Below are positions 26,502 through 34,005 of a DNA stretch of 64,000 bases, piece by piece. The stretch lies in assembly GCA_035644395.1 (NCBI GenBank), contig DASQOR010000088.1, positions 1-64,000 of the forward strand, written 5' to 3'. The translations under genes were made by a program, and so were the position numbers. Each line of letters starts with the position of its first letter. Positions within the stretch are counted from its first letter, which is position 1. Origin of the DNA: JBGPLJ01 sp035644395 (GTDB lineage Bacteria; Pseudomonadota; Gammaproteobacteria; Steroidobacterales; Steroidobacteraceae). The notes beneath the pieces were generated by a model. The model was not told the origin of the DNA. It was given only the letters and a program-made list of their open reading frames with translations, and did not search any database.

Positions 26502-27523
26502 CGCGCAGCCGCCGCGCGGCGCGGCAGGAGCATCGCGTCGCCGTAGCTGAAGAAACGGTAGCGGGCGGCAACGGCATGACGATAGGCGGCCATGACCGCA
26601 TCGTAACCGCCGAAGGCGCAAACCAGCATCAGGAGCGTCGACTCGGGCAGGTGAAAGTTGGTGAGCAGCGCATTCACGACGCGGAATTCGTAGCCCGGCG
26701 TGATGAACAGGCGCGTGTCGCCTTCGAGTGGAGCGAGCACACCGCCGCCGGCCGCCGCCTCGATGGCACGCACGGCGGTGGTACCGATTGCGACCACACG
26801 GCCGCCTCGCGCACGGGCTGCGGCAACCTGATCGCAGAGTGCCGCGCTGACGGCTACGTGCTCGGGATGCATGCGATGCTCTGCGAGATCGTCCACGCGC
26901 ATCGGCTGGAAGGTCCCGGCACCGACATGCAGCGTGAGGTAGCCGACCTCTACGCCGAGGGCGGCGAGCCGATCGAGCAACGTCCGATCGAAATGCAGTC
27001 CGGCGGTCGGCGCTGCAACGGCGCCGGGGCGCCGCGCGAAAACCGTCTGGTAGCGTTCGCGATCCGCTAGCGTCGGCGCGCGCTCGATGTAGGGTGGCAA
27101 CGGCACCTGGCCGGCCGCTTCGAGACAGGCGAGCGCATCGTCCGGAAATTCCACTTCGAAGAATGCTTCGCGTCGATCGACGACGCGCAGTGTGCGGCCG
27201 TCTTCGAGCGTGAGCTCGGCGCCGGCGTTCAACCCTTTGCTGGCGCGCGCCTGCACGAGGGCTCGCCGGCCGCCGAGCAAGCGCTCGAGCAGCAGCTCGA
27301 CCCGACCGCCCGTCGACTTGTGCGCGAAGAGTCTCGCCGGGATGACCCGTGTGTCATTGAAGACGACGAGATCGCCGGCCCGCAGGTACTTGGGCAGGTC
27401 GCTGAAGCGGCGATCGCGCAATCCCTCCTCGACGACCAGCAGCCGGCTCGCGCCGCGCTCGGCGGGCGGTTCCTGGGCAATGAGTTCGGTCGGCAGGTCG
27501 TAGTGAAAGTCGGCGCGGCGCAT
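26498..27523 (-). CDS. queA: S-adenosylmethionine:tRNA ribosyltransferase-isomerase
   Basis: 341 residues. It opens with FHYDLPTELIAQEP; VFNDTRVIPARL and the PTAGLHFD and TLHVGAGTFQPM motifs are diagnostic. It transfers the ribosyl group of S-adenosylmethionine to preQ1-tRNA, making epoxyqueuosine. It starts 35 bp after the PDZ-protein gene in the same direction, so read-through from that operon is possible. Confidence 0.97.
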   Translation of the reverse strand: MRRADFHYDLPTELIAQEPPAERGASRLLVVEEGLRDRRFSDLPKYLRAGDLVVFNDTRVIPARLFAHKSTGGRVELLLERLLGGRRALVQARASKGLNAGAELTLEDGRTLRVVDRREAFFEVEFPDDALACLEAAGQVPLPPYIERAPTLADRERYQTVFARRPGAVAAPTAGLHFDRTLLDRLAALGVEVGYLTLHVGAGTFQPMRVDDLAEHRMHPEHVAVSAALCDQVAAARARGGRVVAIGTTAVRAIEAAAGGGVLAPLEGDTRLFITPGYEFRVVNALLTNFHLPESTLLMLVCAFGGYDAVMAAYRHAVAARYRFFSYGDAMLLPRRAAAAR

Positions 27524-27558
27524 GGCCGGCGCAAGTCTACCTCCGAACTACGGGCGGG

Positions 27559-28614
27559 CTATTGGCGTTCGCCCGGACGCGGCGCCGGTGCAGCCGCCGG
27601 TGCTGGCGGAGCTGCAGGCGCCGCTGCGGCCGCGGGTGCCGCCGGTGCCGCCGGTGCCGCCTCGATCGGTGCGCCGATGAAATACCTGCGCGTTCCCATC
27701 GCCGGGCGCTCCGGCATCGTGACTTCGAGCGTCTGGGATTTGCGCGAACGCAGGATGGCGACCTTCACCTTCTCGCCCGGTTGATACGACCGCAGGATGC
27801 GCAGCGCGTGCGCGCCCGACTGCGGCTGGCGGCCGTCGATCGCCGTGATGACATCGCCCTCTTCCAGCTTCAGGCCCGCCGTCGGCGCGCGCACGACGAG
27901 CGCGCCCTTGTCCGCGCCGAAGTACGAGCCGAGCTTCGGCGTGAGCGTCACGAGTTCCATGTCGCCGAAGCCCGGATCGAACATGACATCGAAGGTGGGC
28001 GGGACCGGAGCCACGGGAGGCACGGGCGGGACCGGCGGAACGGGAAACACCGCGCCGTTGCCGATGAACATGCGGTTGTCCGTGGCCCGCGTCGTGACGT
28101 CCGCGGTCACGGGCTTGCCGTCGCGCAGGTACTGCACTTTCACCTTGTCGCCCGGCTTGACTTCGCGCAGGCGGTGCAACAGCTCCGCATTTGGATTGCC
28201 GTCAGCGCCGGTGAGCAGCTTCTTGCCGTCGAGCGCGATGATCACATCGCCCGACCGGATGCCCGATTTATCTGCGGGGCCGCCGGGCGTCACGCCGGTG
28301 ATGTACACGCCGTCGACCCGCACGTCGCCGCGCGAACCGATGTTGACGCCGAGGATCGCGCGCCGGCCCGGGAACATCTCCGTGAACATCGCGTCGTGCA
28401 TGGCCGAGCCCGACAGCTCCTGCGACAGCTCCGCCACTTCCTGCGCCGCACTTTCGAGCCGCTCGCGCGCAGCCTCGAGCTTGTGCTCGAGCTCCTGGTT
28501 CTTCACGTCGCCCTCATCCGTCGCGAGCGCCGTGCCGGCGAAGCCGGTCGTCGCCATGAGCGCGGCGAGCACGATGCGCGCCGCACGGGTCTTTCGATGA
28601 CTGACAATCTTCAT
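27559..28614 (-). CDS. Periplasmic double-PDZ protein
   Basis: About 351 residues. The ATG at 28614 is preferred, with GAGGT about 9 bp upstream; a GTG lies at 28623. The signal peptide (ARIVLAALMATTGFAGTALA) is followed by a coiled-coil-like helix rich in Glu and Ala (LEHKLEAARERLESAAQEVA). PDZ 1 contains GVYITGVTPGGPADKSGIRS and the substrate loop near AILGVNIGSRG; PDZ 2 contains GALVVRAPTAGLKLEEGDVI. A Val-Pro-Pro repeat links them and an Ala/Pro-rich tail of about 35 residues closes the protein. There is no trypsin-like protease domain, so it is not DegP. It is the third gene after an ECF sigma factor and its anti-sigma factor, 27 bp away, and is probably a substrate- or stress-sensing partner of that pair. 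Confidence 0.85.
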   Translation of the reverse strand: MKIVSHRKTRAARIVLAALMATTGFAGTALATDEGDVKNQELEHKLEAARERLESAAQEVAELSQELSGSAMHDAMFTEMFPGRRAILGVNIGSRGDVRVDGVYITGVTPGGPADKSGIRSGDVIIALDGKKLLTGADGNPNAELLHRLREVKPGDKVKVQYLRDGKPVTADVTTRATDNRMFIGNGAVFPVPPVPPVPPVAPVPPTFDVMFDPGFGDMELVTLTPKLGSYFGADKGALVVRAPTAGLKLEEGDVITAIDGRQPQSGAHALRILRSYQPGEKVKVAILRSRKSQTLEVTMPERPAMGTRRYFIGAPIEAAPAAPAAPAAAAAPAAPPAPAAAPAPRPGERQ

Positions 28615-28641
28615 GGCTTGCACACCTCGCTTGCGCCAATG

Positions 28642-29271
28642 CTAGTAACTCGTGGTCCGGGCCTCTGCGTAACGCACGGCCACCAGGGAATTCATGAGGT
28701 CGACCCGCTGACGCCAGAGCGGCTCGACGGTCGCCGCATCGGAGCTCGATGCCGCCCGCGCGCCAATCGCGAGATCGACCCACTCGATGCGGTCTTCGAG
28801 ACCCGCGGTCGTCATCACCGTCGTCGCCCGGGCGACGCGCGGCTCCTCCGGCATCGCGGCCAGGAGCGATTCGAGCCGTCGCGATTCCTGCATCAGGGCG
28901 GCAACGGAATTGCGACCCGAACCGGACTGCGGCACCTGTGCCTGGCCGCCACGGTTCTCGACCTGCAGGGTGGATCCGTCGAAGAGTGCAAGACCGACCG
29001 CGATCGCCATCACCGCGGCGAGCGTGCCGGCGACACGCCAGGTCGGGCGCGGCAAGGCCGAAGACGGCCGTCGGCCTTCGAGCCTTGCGCTGACTTCAGG
29101 CCATTGATCGCGGCCGGCCATATCGGGCGCCGTGCGCATGGCCGTTCGCAGGCGCTGGAGGCGTTCGAGCTCCGCACGGCAGGCCGCGCAGCCCGCGATG
29201 TGTTCGGCGAGCGCGCCCTGAGCCTCGGGCTCGTCGCGCAGGATCAAAAGCTCTGCGAGATCTGGGTGCAT
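28642..29271 (-). CDS. Anti-sigma factor with zinc-binding N-terminus
   Basis: 209 residues. The cytoplasmic N-terminus has HIAGCAAC, the His-x3-Cys-x2-Cys of the ZAS (zf-HC2) anti-sigma domain. One membrane helix (WRVAGTLAAVMAIAVGLALF, near residue 90) leads to a periplasmic region with a helical MQESRRLESLLAAM segment. It overlaps the sigma gene by 28 bp, a usual sign of coupled sigma/anti-sigma synthesis. It probably holds the sigma factor at the membrane until a periplasmic signal releases it. Confidence 0.85.
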   Translation of the reverse strand: MHPDLAELLILRDEPEAQGALAEHIAGCAACRAELERLQRLRTAMRTAPDMAGRDQWPEVSARLEGRRPSSALPRPTWRVAGTLAAVMAIAVGLALFDGSTLQVENRGGQAQVPQSGSGRNSVAALMQESRRLESLLAAMPEEPRVARATTVMTTAGLEDRIEWVDLAIGARAASSSDAATVEPLWRQRVDLMNSLVAVRYAEARTTSY

Positions 29272-29843
29272 GACAGTTTCTCCGAATCGTTTTCGAGGAG
29301 CCGGCGCAGGCGCCGGTGTGCGCGCAACAGTTGCGACTTCGAGAAGCTCGCGGTGTGCCCGAACAGGCGACCGATCTCCTCGTGGGTCATCTCCTCGACA
29401 TCGTGTAACCAGACGACGGCCCGCGCGGTCGCCGGCAAGCGCCGCATCGCGCGATCGAGCTTGCGACCTGCCGCGCCGTCGGAATATTCATCCGACCGGG
29501 CCAGCTCCTGCGGCACGTCCCAGCCGCCGGCCACCTGGTCAAGCCAGACAGCGCTTCGGTGCCAGGGCGAACGCAGGTGCATGAGGCACTTGCTCACGGC
29601 GATCGAGCGGATCCAGGCGCCGATCGCGCGGTGGTCGCGCAATTCCCCGAGCCGCTGCAGAACCTCGACAAAAGTGTCCTGGTGCAGGTCGTCGGCGACG
29701 CCGCGCCGGTTGATCAGCCGGTGCACGACGTTGCGGGCGGCCGGCGCGTAGCGACGGTAGATCTCCGCGAGCGCCTGGCGCTCCCCCGCCTGGGCGCGCT
29801 CGATGAGTGCCGGGTCCGTGTCGATTTGCGTGAGCCGTAGCAT
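29244..29843 (-). CDS. RNA polymerase sigma factor, ECF subfamily
   Basis: About 199 residues from the ATG at 29843; the longer frame runs through the tRNA gene and is excluded. Region 2 is DPALIERAQAGERQALAEIY, then GVADDLHQDTFVEVLQRL and AWIRSIAVSKCLMHLR. Region 4 is LDRAMRRLPATARAVVWLHD, then MTHEEIGRLFGHTASFSKSQ with the recognition helix. The two are joined by a longer-than-usual linker with WLDQVAGGWDV. It directs polymerase to an unknown regulon; operons of this type often control themselves. The ribosome-binding site is weak. Confidence 0.9.
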   Translation of the reverse strand: MLRLTQIDTDPALIERAQAGERQALAEIYRRYAPAARNVVHRLINRRGVADDLHQDTFVEVLQRLGELRDHRAIGAWIRSIAVSKCLMHLRSPWHRSAVWLDQVAGGWDVPQELARSDEYSDGAAGRKLDRAMRRLPATARAVVWLHDVEEMTHEEIGRLFGHTASFSKSQLLRAHRRLRRLLENDSEKLSCTQISQSF

Positions 29844-29891
29844 GTGTCGCTTATGGATGCGGACCCGTGCCAGAGGGTCGCAAGCAAAGGC

Positions 29892-29897
29892 TATACT
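29892..29897 (+). promoter_or_regulatory. Probable -10 box of the tRNA-Leu gene
   Basis: TATACT lies 20 bp before the mature tRNA 5' end, a suitable distance for a start a few bases upstream of the tRNA. No convincing -35 hexamer is visible at 16-18 bp. The same interval is the start region of the divergent ECF sigma gene. Confidence 0.45.
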
Positions 29898-29916
29898 GAA
29901 GCCCGCTTTCCGGCTG

Positions 29917-30003
29917 GCCCGTGTGGCGGAATTGGTAGACGCAGCAGACTCAAAATCTGCCGTCCGCAAGGACATGCCCGTTCGATTCGGGCCACGGGCA
30001 CCA
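29917..30003 (+). tRNA. tRNA-Leu (anticodon CAA)
   Basis: The acceptor stem GCCCGTG/CACGGGC pairs fully, and the 3' end is encoded as A-CCA. The D arm carries TGGCGGAATTGGTAGACGC, typical of Leu. The anticodon stem GCAGA/TCTGC encloses the loop CTCAAAA with anticodon CAA (reads UUG). A long class II variable arm has stem GTCC/GGAC. The T arm has GCCCG/CGGGC around TTCGATT. All features agree with a bacterial leucine tRNA. Confidence 0.96.
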
Positions 30004-30041
30004 GCTCATTACCCAGGCCGCATCTGCGGGACGGACCACGA

Positions 30042-30602
30042 GTGAATTTCTGCAGCCACTGCGGACAGCCGGTCACGCTTCGGGTTCCGGACGGCGACAA
30101 CCGCCCCCGGTCGGTCTGTACCGCCTGCGGGACCATCCACTACCGCAATCCCAAGATCGTCGTCGGTTGCGTGCCCGGGTGGCAGGGACGAATCCTCCTC
30201 TGCAAGCGCGCCATCGAACCGCGGCGGGGCTACTGGACGATTCCCGCGGGTTTTCTCGAGATCGGCGAGTCGCTGCACACCGGGGCTGCGCGCGAATCGC
30301 TCGAAGAGGCGCTGGCGCGCGTCGAAATCGGAACACTCCTCGCGGTGGTCAATGTCCTTTACGCCGAGCAGGTTCACATCAGCTTTCGGGCCCGGCTCGC
30401 CGCGCCGGACTTCGGCGTCGGGGAAGAGAGCCTTGAGGTGAAGCTGGTCACCGAGGAGGAAGTCCCGTGGCCGGAGATCGCCTTTGCCAGCGTCGACTTC
30501 GCGCTGCGCCGGTATTTCAGCGACCGGGCCGCCGGCCGCGAAAGTCCGCATTTCACCGAGATCGACCGCCGGCCGGCCCCCGTCCGGGACCCCATCGGCT
30601 GA
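30042..30602 (+). CDS. Nudix hydrolase with N-terminal zinc ribbon
   Basis: About 186 residues from a GTG (VNFCSHCGQPV), 38 bp after the tRNA; in-frame sequence further upstream is the tRNA itself. The zinc ribbon is CSHC and CTAC. The Nudix box runs GFLEIGESLHTGAA then RESLEEALA, with the metal-binding Glu residues kept and the usual Gly near its end replaced by Leu. The YWTIPAGF lead-in resembles the NudC/ADP-ribose pyrophosphatase-like group. The substrate is unclear. It may share a transcript with tRNA-Leu. The fdxA gene follows after 95 bp. Confidence 0.85.
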   Translation: MNFCSHCGQPVTLRVPDGDNRPRSVCTACGTIHYRNPKIVVGCVPGWQGRILLCKRAIEPRRGYWTIPAGFLEIGESLHTGAARESLEEALARVEIGTLLAVVNVLYAEQVHISFRARLAAPDFGVGEESLEVKLVTEEEVPWPEIAFASVDFALRRYFSDRAAGRESPHFTEIDRRPAPVRDPIG

Positions 30603-30697
30603 CCCGCAGCGCCGCCCGGGCCTGTGGCAGAATACGGTTCCCCCAGTATCGACCAAGTATCCAGCGAGCCCGTTCCGGACGTCTGCAGAGTGGAATC

Positions 30698-31021
30698 ATG
30701 ACCTTCGTCGTCACCGAAAACTGTATCAAGTGCAAGTACATGGACTGCGTGGAGGTCTGCCCCGTCGACTGCTTCCACGAGGGCCCGAACTTCCTGGTCA
30801 TCGATCCGGACGAGTGCATCGACTGCACGCTCTGCGAGCCGGAGTGCCCGGTCGAGGCGATCTATTCCGAGGAAGAAATTCCGGCCGGCCAGGAGCAGTT
30901 CAAGGAATTGAACGCGGAGCTCTCCCGCCAATGGCCGGTGATCACCGAGATGGGCGAGGCGCCCGCCGATGCCAAGGAATGGGAAGGCAAGCCCGGCAAG
31001 CTGGCGCTCCTGGAGCGCTGA
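30698..31021 (+). CDS. fdxA: Ferredoxin FdxA (7Fe-8S type)
   Basis: 107 residues starting MTFVVTENCIKCKYMDCVEV. The first cluster region is CIKCKYMDCVEVCPVDCF, with Cys spacing of the [3Fe-4S] plus [4Fe-4S] Azotobacter-type ferredoxins; the second is CIDCTLCEPECPVEAI. The acidic C-terminal extension with LSRQWPVIT is typical of FdxA. It is a cytoplasmic electron carrier. It converges with dsbC across 21 bp. Confidence 0.96.
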   Translation: MTFVVTENCIKCKYMDCVEVCPVDCFHEGPNFLVIDPDECIDCTLCEPECPVEAIYSEEEIPAGQEQFKELNAELSRQWPVITEMGEAPADAKEWEGKPGKLALLER

Positions 31022-31042
31022 CCGGCAACGGTCGCAATCGCC

Positions 31043-31804
31043 CTAGCGGGCTGCGAAAGCGGTATCCGAAGCCTTGATGTCTTCGAGGAGCTGCCTGGGC
31101 GGCTCGTAGCCGCCGATATAGCGGCCGCTGGATGTCACGATGCCCGGCGTCCCGTTGACGCCGAGCGCATTGCCCAGCGCGAATTCCCTCGCGACCGGAT
31201 TCGCCGGGCAGGCCTTGCCGGCAACCGGCTGGCCTTGCTTCGCTCTCGTCAGCGCGTCGGGCCGGTTGGCCGAACACCAGACGGCTTCCGCTTTCGACCA
31301 GGATTCCGTGCCGGGACCGGTGCGCGGATAGGCGGCATAGCGCACCTTGATGCCGAGCTTGTTGATCTCGGCGATCTCGCTGTGGAGCTTGCGGCAATAC
31401 TGGCAATCGAGATCCGTGAACACGGTGATGGTGTACTTCGGATCCTTCGGCGAGAAGACGATCATGTCCTTCTCGGAAAGGCTCGCGAGCAGTTTCGCCC
31501 TCAGGCCTCCGCGACGCTCTTCGGTGAGATTGTTCTGGCCCGCGATCTCGTAGAGATCGCCGCCGAAATAGTACTTGCCGTCCGCCGACACATAGCCGAC
31601 GTCCGCGCCCTTCGTGTACTCGAAGATGCCGGGCACCGGGGTCGGAGCAAAATCCTTGGGCTCGCTCCCCTGGATCTTCTTCGAGATCTCGACACGCGGG
31701 TCGGCCGCGGCTTTCTCGGGTTCCGCCGGCGCGCTGAACGCCGATCCCGTGAGCGCCAGCGAGCTGGCGATGAGCAGAAGGTTCAGGGCGCGTGAGGCGA
31801 ACAT
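31043..31804 (-). CDS. dsbC: Thiol:disulfide isomerase DsbC
   Basis: 253 residues. A signal peptide (LLLIASSLALTGSAFS) precedes an N-terminal dimerisation domain and a thioredoxin-like domain with the redox motif CQYC (FTDLDCQYCRKL). A second Cys pair lies in AVWCSAN and GKACPAN, and the cis-Pro is in VNGTPGIV. It reshuffles wrong disulfides in the periplasm and is usually reduced by DsbD. xerD lies upstream in the same direction with a 153 bp gap, an arrangement (xerD-dsbC) found in gammaproteobacteria. Confidence 0.95.
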   Translation of the reverse strand: MFASRALNLLLIASSLALTGSAFSAPAEPEKAAADPRVEISKKIQGSEPKDFAPTPVPGIFEYTKGADVGYVSADGKYYFGGDLYEIAGQNNLTEERRGGLRAKLLASLSEKDMIVFSPKDPKYTITVFTDLDCQYCRKLHSEIAEINKLGIKVRYAAYPRTGPGTESWSKAEAVWCSANRPDALTRAKQGQPVAGKACPANPVAREFALGNALGVNGTPGIVTSSGRYIGGYEPPRQLLEDIKASDTAFAAR

Positions 31805-31957
31805 CGCATGTGGCTCCAGGGTCCGGCGGGCTGCCCGTTCGACCGGATCCGCCGCGGTTGGTTCGAGGCCCGATGGCCCGAATCCGCCGGGCGCGGGCGG
31901 CAGGAGTCTAGCAGAGGGTGTCGTCCCGAGGCAGGCGAGCGCCTGCCGGCAGCCTGG

Positions 31958-32914
31958 TCAGCCGCGGGGATGATGCTGCGAATGCAGTTCCTTCATGCGT
32001 TCGCGGGCGACGTGCGTGTAGATCTGCGTGGTCGAGAGGTCGGAATGACCGAGCAGCATCTGCACGACTCGAAGGTCCGCACCGTGATTGAGCAGGTGCG
32101 TCGCGAAGGCATGACGGAGCGTGTGCGGCGAGAGATCCTTGTCGATCCCGGCCTTGCGCGCGTAGCGTTTGATGATGTGCCAGAAGGCCTGGCGGGTCAT
32201 CTTGTCGCCGCGGCGCGTCGGGAAAAGAAAATCGGTCTGGCGCTCGAGCAGGATTTCGGAGCGTGGCCCGGCTATAAACTGTTGCAGCCAGCGTACGGAT
32301 TCCTCACCGAGCGGAATGAGCCGCTCGCGATTGCCCTTGCCGACGATGCGCAACACGCCCTGATTGAGATTGACCTGGTTGTGGCGCAGGTTCACGAGCT
32401 CGGTGACCCTGAGCCCGGTCGCGTACAGCACTTCGAGCATCGTGCGATCGCGGTGACCGAGCGGATCGGTCACGAGCGGCGCGTTGAGGAGCGATTCAAC
32501 CTCGCCCTCCGTGAGCGACTTCGGCAGCGATCGGCCGATCTTGGGCATGGCGATCTGGGTGGTCGGATCTTCCTTCAGGCCCGCGTCGCGGACGAGATAA
32601 CGGAAGAAGCGGCGGAAACTCGAAAGCTGCCGGGCGGTCGAGCGCGGACGCGCGCCCTTCTCCACCCGCCAGGCGATGAATGCGAGGAGATCGTTGCGCG
32701 TCGTGCGCGCGATCGGGATCTGCTTTTCCGCGAGCCAGCGCGCGAGCGCGCTCAGGTCCGCCCGATAGGCGGCGAGCGTATTGGCCGACAGGCCACGCTC
32801 CATCCACACGGCATCGAGGAACCGGCTGACGGTCGGGTCGGTATTTTCCGGCGCGCGCAGCTTGGCGGGATCACGCGTCCGGACGTGCAGGGAGCTTTTC
32901 ACAGCTGAACTCAT
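31958..32914 (-). CDS. xerD: Tyrosine recombinase XerD
   Basis: About 318 residues from the ATG at 32914; the upstream frame is Pro/Arg-rich and unlikely to be translated. The core-binding N-terminal domain (SRFLDAVWMERGLSANTLAA) precedes the catalytic domain with Arg in ATGLRVTEL, Lys in VGKGNRE, His and Arg in HTLRHAFATH, His in LGHSDLS and the nucleophile Tyr in TTQIYTHV. With XerC it resolves chromosome dimers at dif. A stand-alone housekeeping gene followed by dsbC, not an integron or phage integrase. Confidence 0.95.
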   Translation of the reverse strand: MSSAVKSSLHVRTRDPAKLRAPENTDPTVSRFLDAVWMERGLSANTLAAYRADLSALARWLAEKQIPIARTTRNDLLAFIAWRVEKGARPRSTARQLSSFRRFFRYLVRDAGLKEDPTTQIAMPKIGRSLPKSLTEGEVESLLNAPLVTDPLGHRDRTMLEVLYATGLRVTELVNLRHNQVNLNQGVLRIVGKGNRERLIPLGEESVRWLQQFIAGPRSEILLERQTDFLFPTRRGDKMTRQAFWHIIKRYARKAGIDKDLSPHTLRHAFATHLLNHGADLRVVQMLLGHSDLSTTQIYTHVARERMKELHSQHHPRG

Positions 32915-33100
32915 GCGACTCCATTGGATCCGGCACGCAGGCGGAGCGCCGCGGGTACCGTCGGCGCCAGGGCGGACGCCCACCCGGGAATTCGGTGCGC
33001 CGTCCGGCCGTTCCGGGGGGCGCGCGTGCACATAAAACTTCGATCCAGCAAAATGCCGCGGCAGTATGCGTTTGGGGTACCCCCCCTTGCGTGACTAGTC

Positions 33101-33149
33101 TCACAGAACATTTGAGCTATTAACATAAAGAGAACCAGTTCACAGAACA
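33101..33149. other. AT-rich divergent promoter region with a direct repeat
   Basis: TCACAGAACA occurs twice, at 33101-33110 and 33140-33149, 39 bp apart, around an unusually AT-rich stretch (GAGCTATTAACATAAAGAG). The 275 bp between xerD and the acyltransferase gene is the largest gap nearby and must hold both promoters. The repeats could be regulator sites; no known consensus is recognised. Confidence 0.4.
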
Positions 33150-33189
33150 CAGCCTCCTGCGGCCGGCGCCGAACGCGATTCCGGCAGCC

Positions 33190-33906
33190 GTGAGAATCGC
33201 GCTGCAGCGTGTCTTCGGGGTTTACTGCTGGGTGGCCTTCTTCGCCATCGCCATCCTGACTCTGGTCCTGGTGCTGATCACGCCAGGCATGGGCGCGCGC
33301 CGCGCGACGGCGCGCGCCGCATCGTGGAGTTACCTGTGGGTCTCCGCGGTCCGCTGCCGGGTTCTAAACGAGGCGCGGCTGCCCGCGGGCCCCTGCATCG
33401 TCGTCGCCAATCACACGAGCTATATCGACGGCGTCGTGATGATGGCCGTGCTGCCGCCGCGCTTCAGCTTCGTCATCAAGAAAGAGATGAATACCGTGCC
33501 GCTCGCGAACTGGCTGCTGCGGCGCATCGGCTCGGAGTTCGTCGAACGTTACGACCGGCATAAGGGCGCGCTCGACGCCCGCCGGGTTCTGCGCGCGGCG
33601 GAACGCGGACAGGCTCTCGCCTTCTTTCCGGAGGGCACGTTTTCGCGCGAGCGGGGCCTGCTGCGCTTTCATAACGGCGCCTTCTCGACGGCGGCCCGGA
33701 TGAACTGGCCGCTGGTGCCGGCCGTGATCCGCGGTGCGCGAGAGGTCATGCCGGCTCATCGCGCAATGCCCGTCCCCGGATCGATCAGCGTCGATTTCAT
33801 CGAAGTGCTGCAGCCCGGGGGTGCGGATCGTCATTCCGCCAACCGCCTGCGCGATCGCTGCCGCGCCGACATCCTCGCAGCACTCGGCGAACCCGATCTC
33901 GCCTGA
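33190..33906 (+). CDS. 1-acyl-sn-glycerol-3-phosphate acyltransferase (PlsC-like)
   Basis: 238 residues from a GTG start; the ribosome-binding site is weak. The N-terminal membrane helix (YCWVAFFAIAILTLVLVLI) precedes the LPLAT domain with block I NHTSYID (His-x4-Asp), the substrate-binding FFPEGTFSRERG and a third block near LVPAVIRGA. It acylates lysophosphatidic acid or a related acceptor at the inner membrane. The gene ends 18 bp before a palindromic repeat and is convergent with icmF. Confidence 0.88.
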   Translation: MRIALQRVFGVYCWVAFFAIAILTLVLVLITPGMGARRATARAASWSYLWVSAVRCRVLNEARLPAGPCIVVANHTSYIDGVVMMAVLPPRFSFVIKKEMNTVPLANWLLRRIGSEFVERYDRHKGALDARRVLRAAERGQALAFFPEGTFSRERGLLRFHNGAFSTAARMNWPLVPAVIRGAREVMPAHRAMPVPGSISVDFIEVLQPGGADRHSANRLRDRCRADILAALGEPDLA

Positions 33907-33923
33907 AAACGGGGACTGCACCT

Positions 33924-34004
33924 GAAAAAGGGGACAGATTTATTTTCTCGCATTTCTGGTGCAGACACACAGATACTCGAGAAAATAAATCTGTCCCCTT
34001 TTTC
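33924..34004. repeat. Palindromic repeat, family B (GGGGACAGATTTATTTTC), copy 1
   Basis: Two arms of 27 bp, 33924-33950 and 33978-34004, are perfect reverse complements; each contains the AAAAAGGGGACAGATTTATT core. The spacer is 27 bp and has a short inner stem (CTG...CAG followed by ATAC). Copy 2 at 40431-40517 has the same arms and the same spacer length. This copy lies between the convergent acyltransferase and icmF genes and ends 1 bp from the icmF stop. The size and architecture resemble REPIN elements mobilised in trans by RAYT transposases. No transposase is in the window. Confidence 0.9.
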
Positions 34005-34005
34005 G

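Noticed and set aside
27590..27670. Repeated GCCGGTGC/GCAGCC units as a satellite or CRISPR-like array
   Set aside because: They encode the Ala/Pro-rich tail of the PDZ protein in frame; there are no constant repeats with unique spacers.
30467..30697. Longer fdxA start upstream, inside the Nudix gene
   Set aside because: FdxA proteins start at MTFVV; the extra 77 codons overlap the Nudix coding region in another frame.
31958..32914. XerD as an integron or phage integrase marking a mobile island
   Set aside because: It has standard XerD length and motifs, lies next to dsbC as in other gammaproteobacteria, and there are no attachment repeats, cassettes or phage genes.
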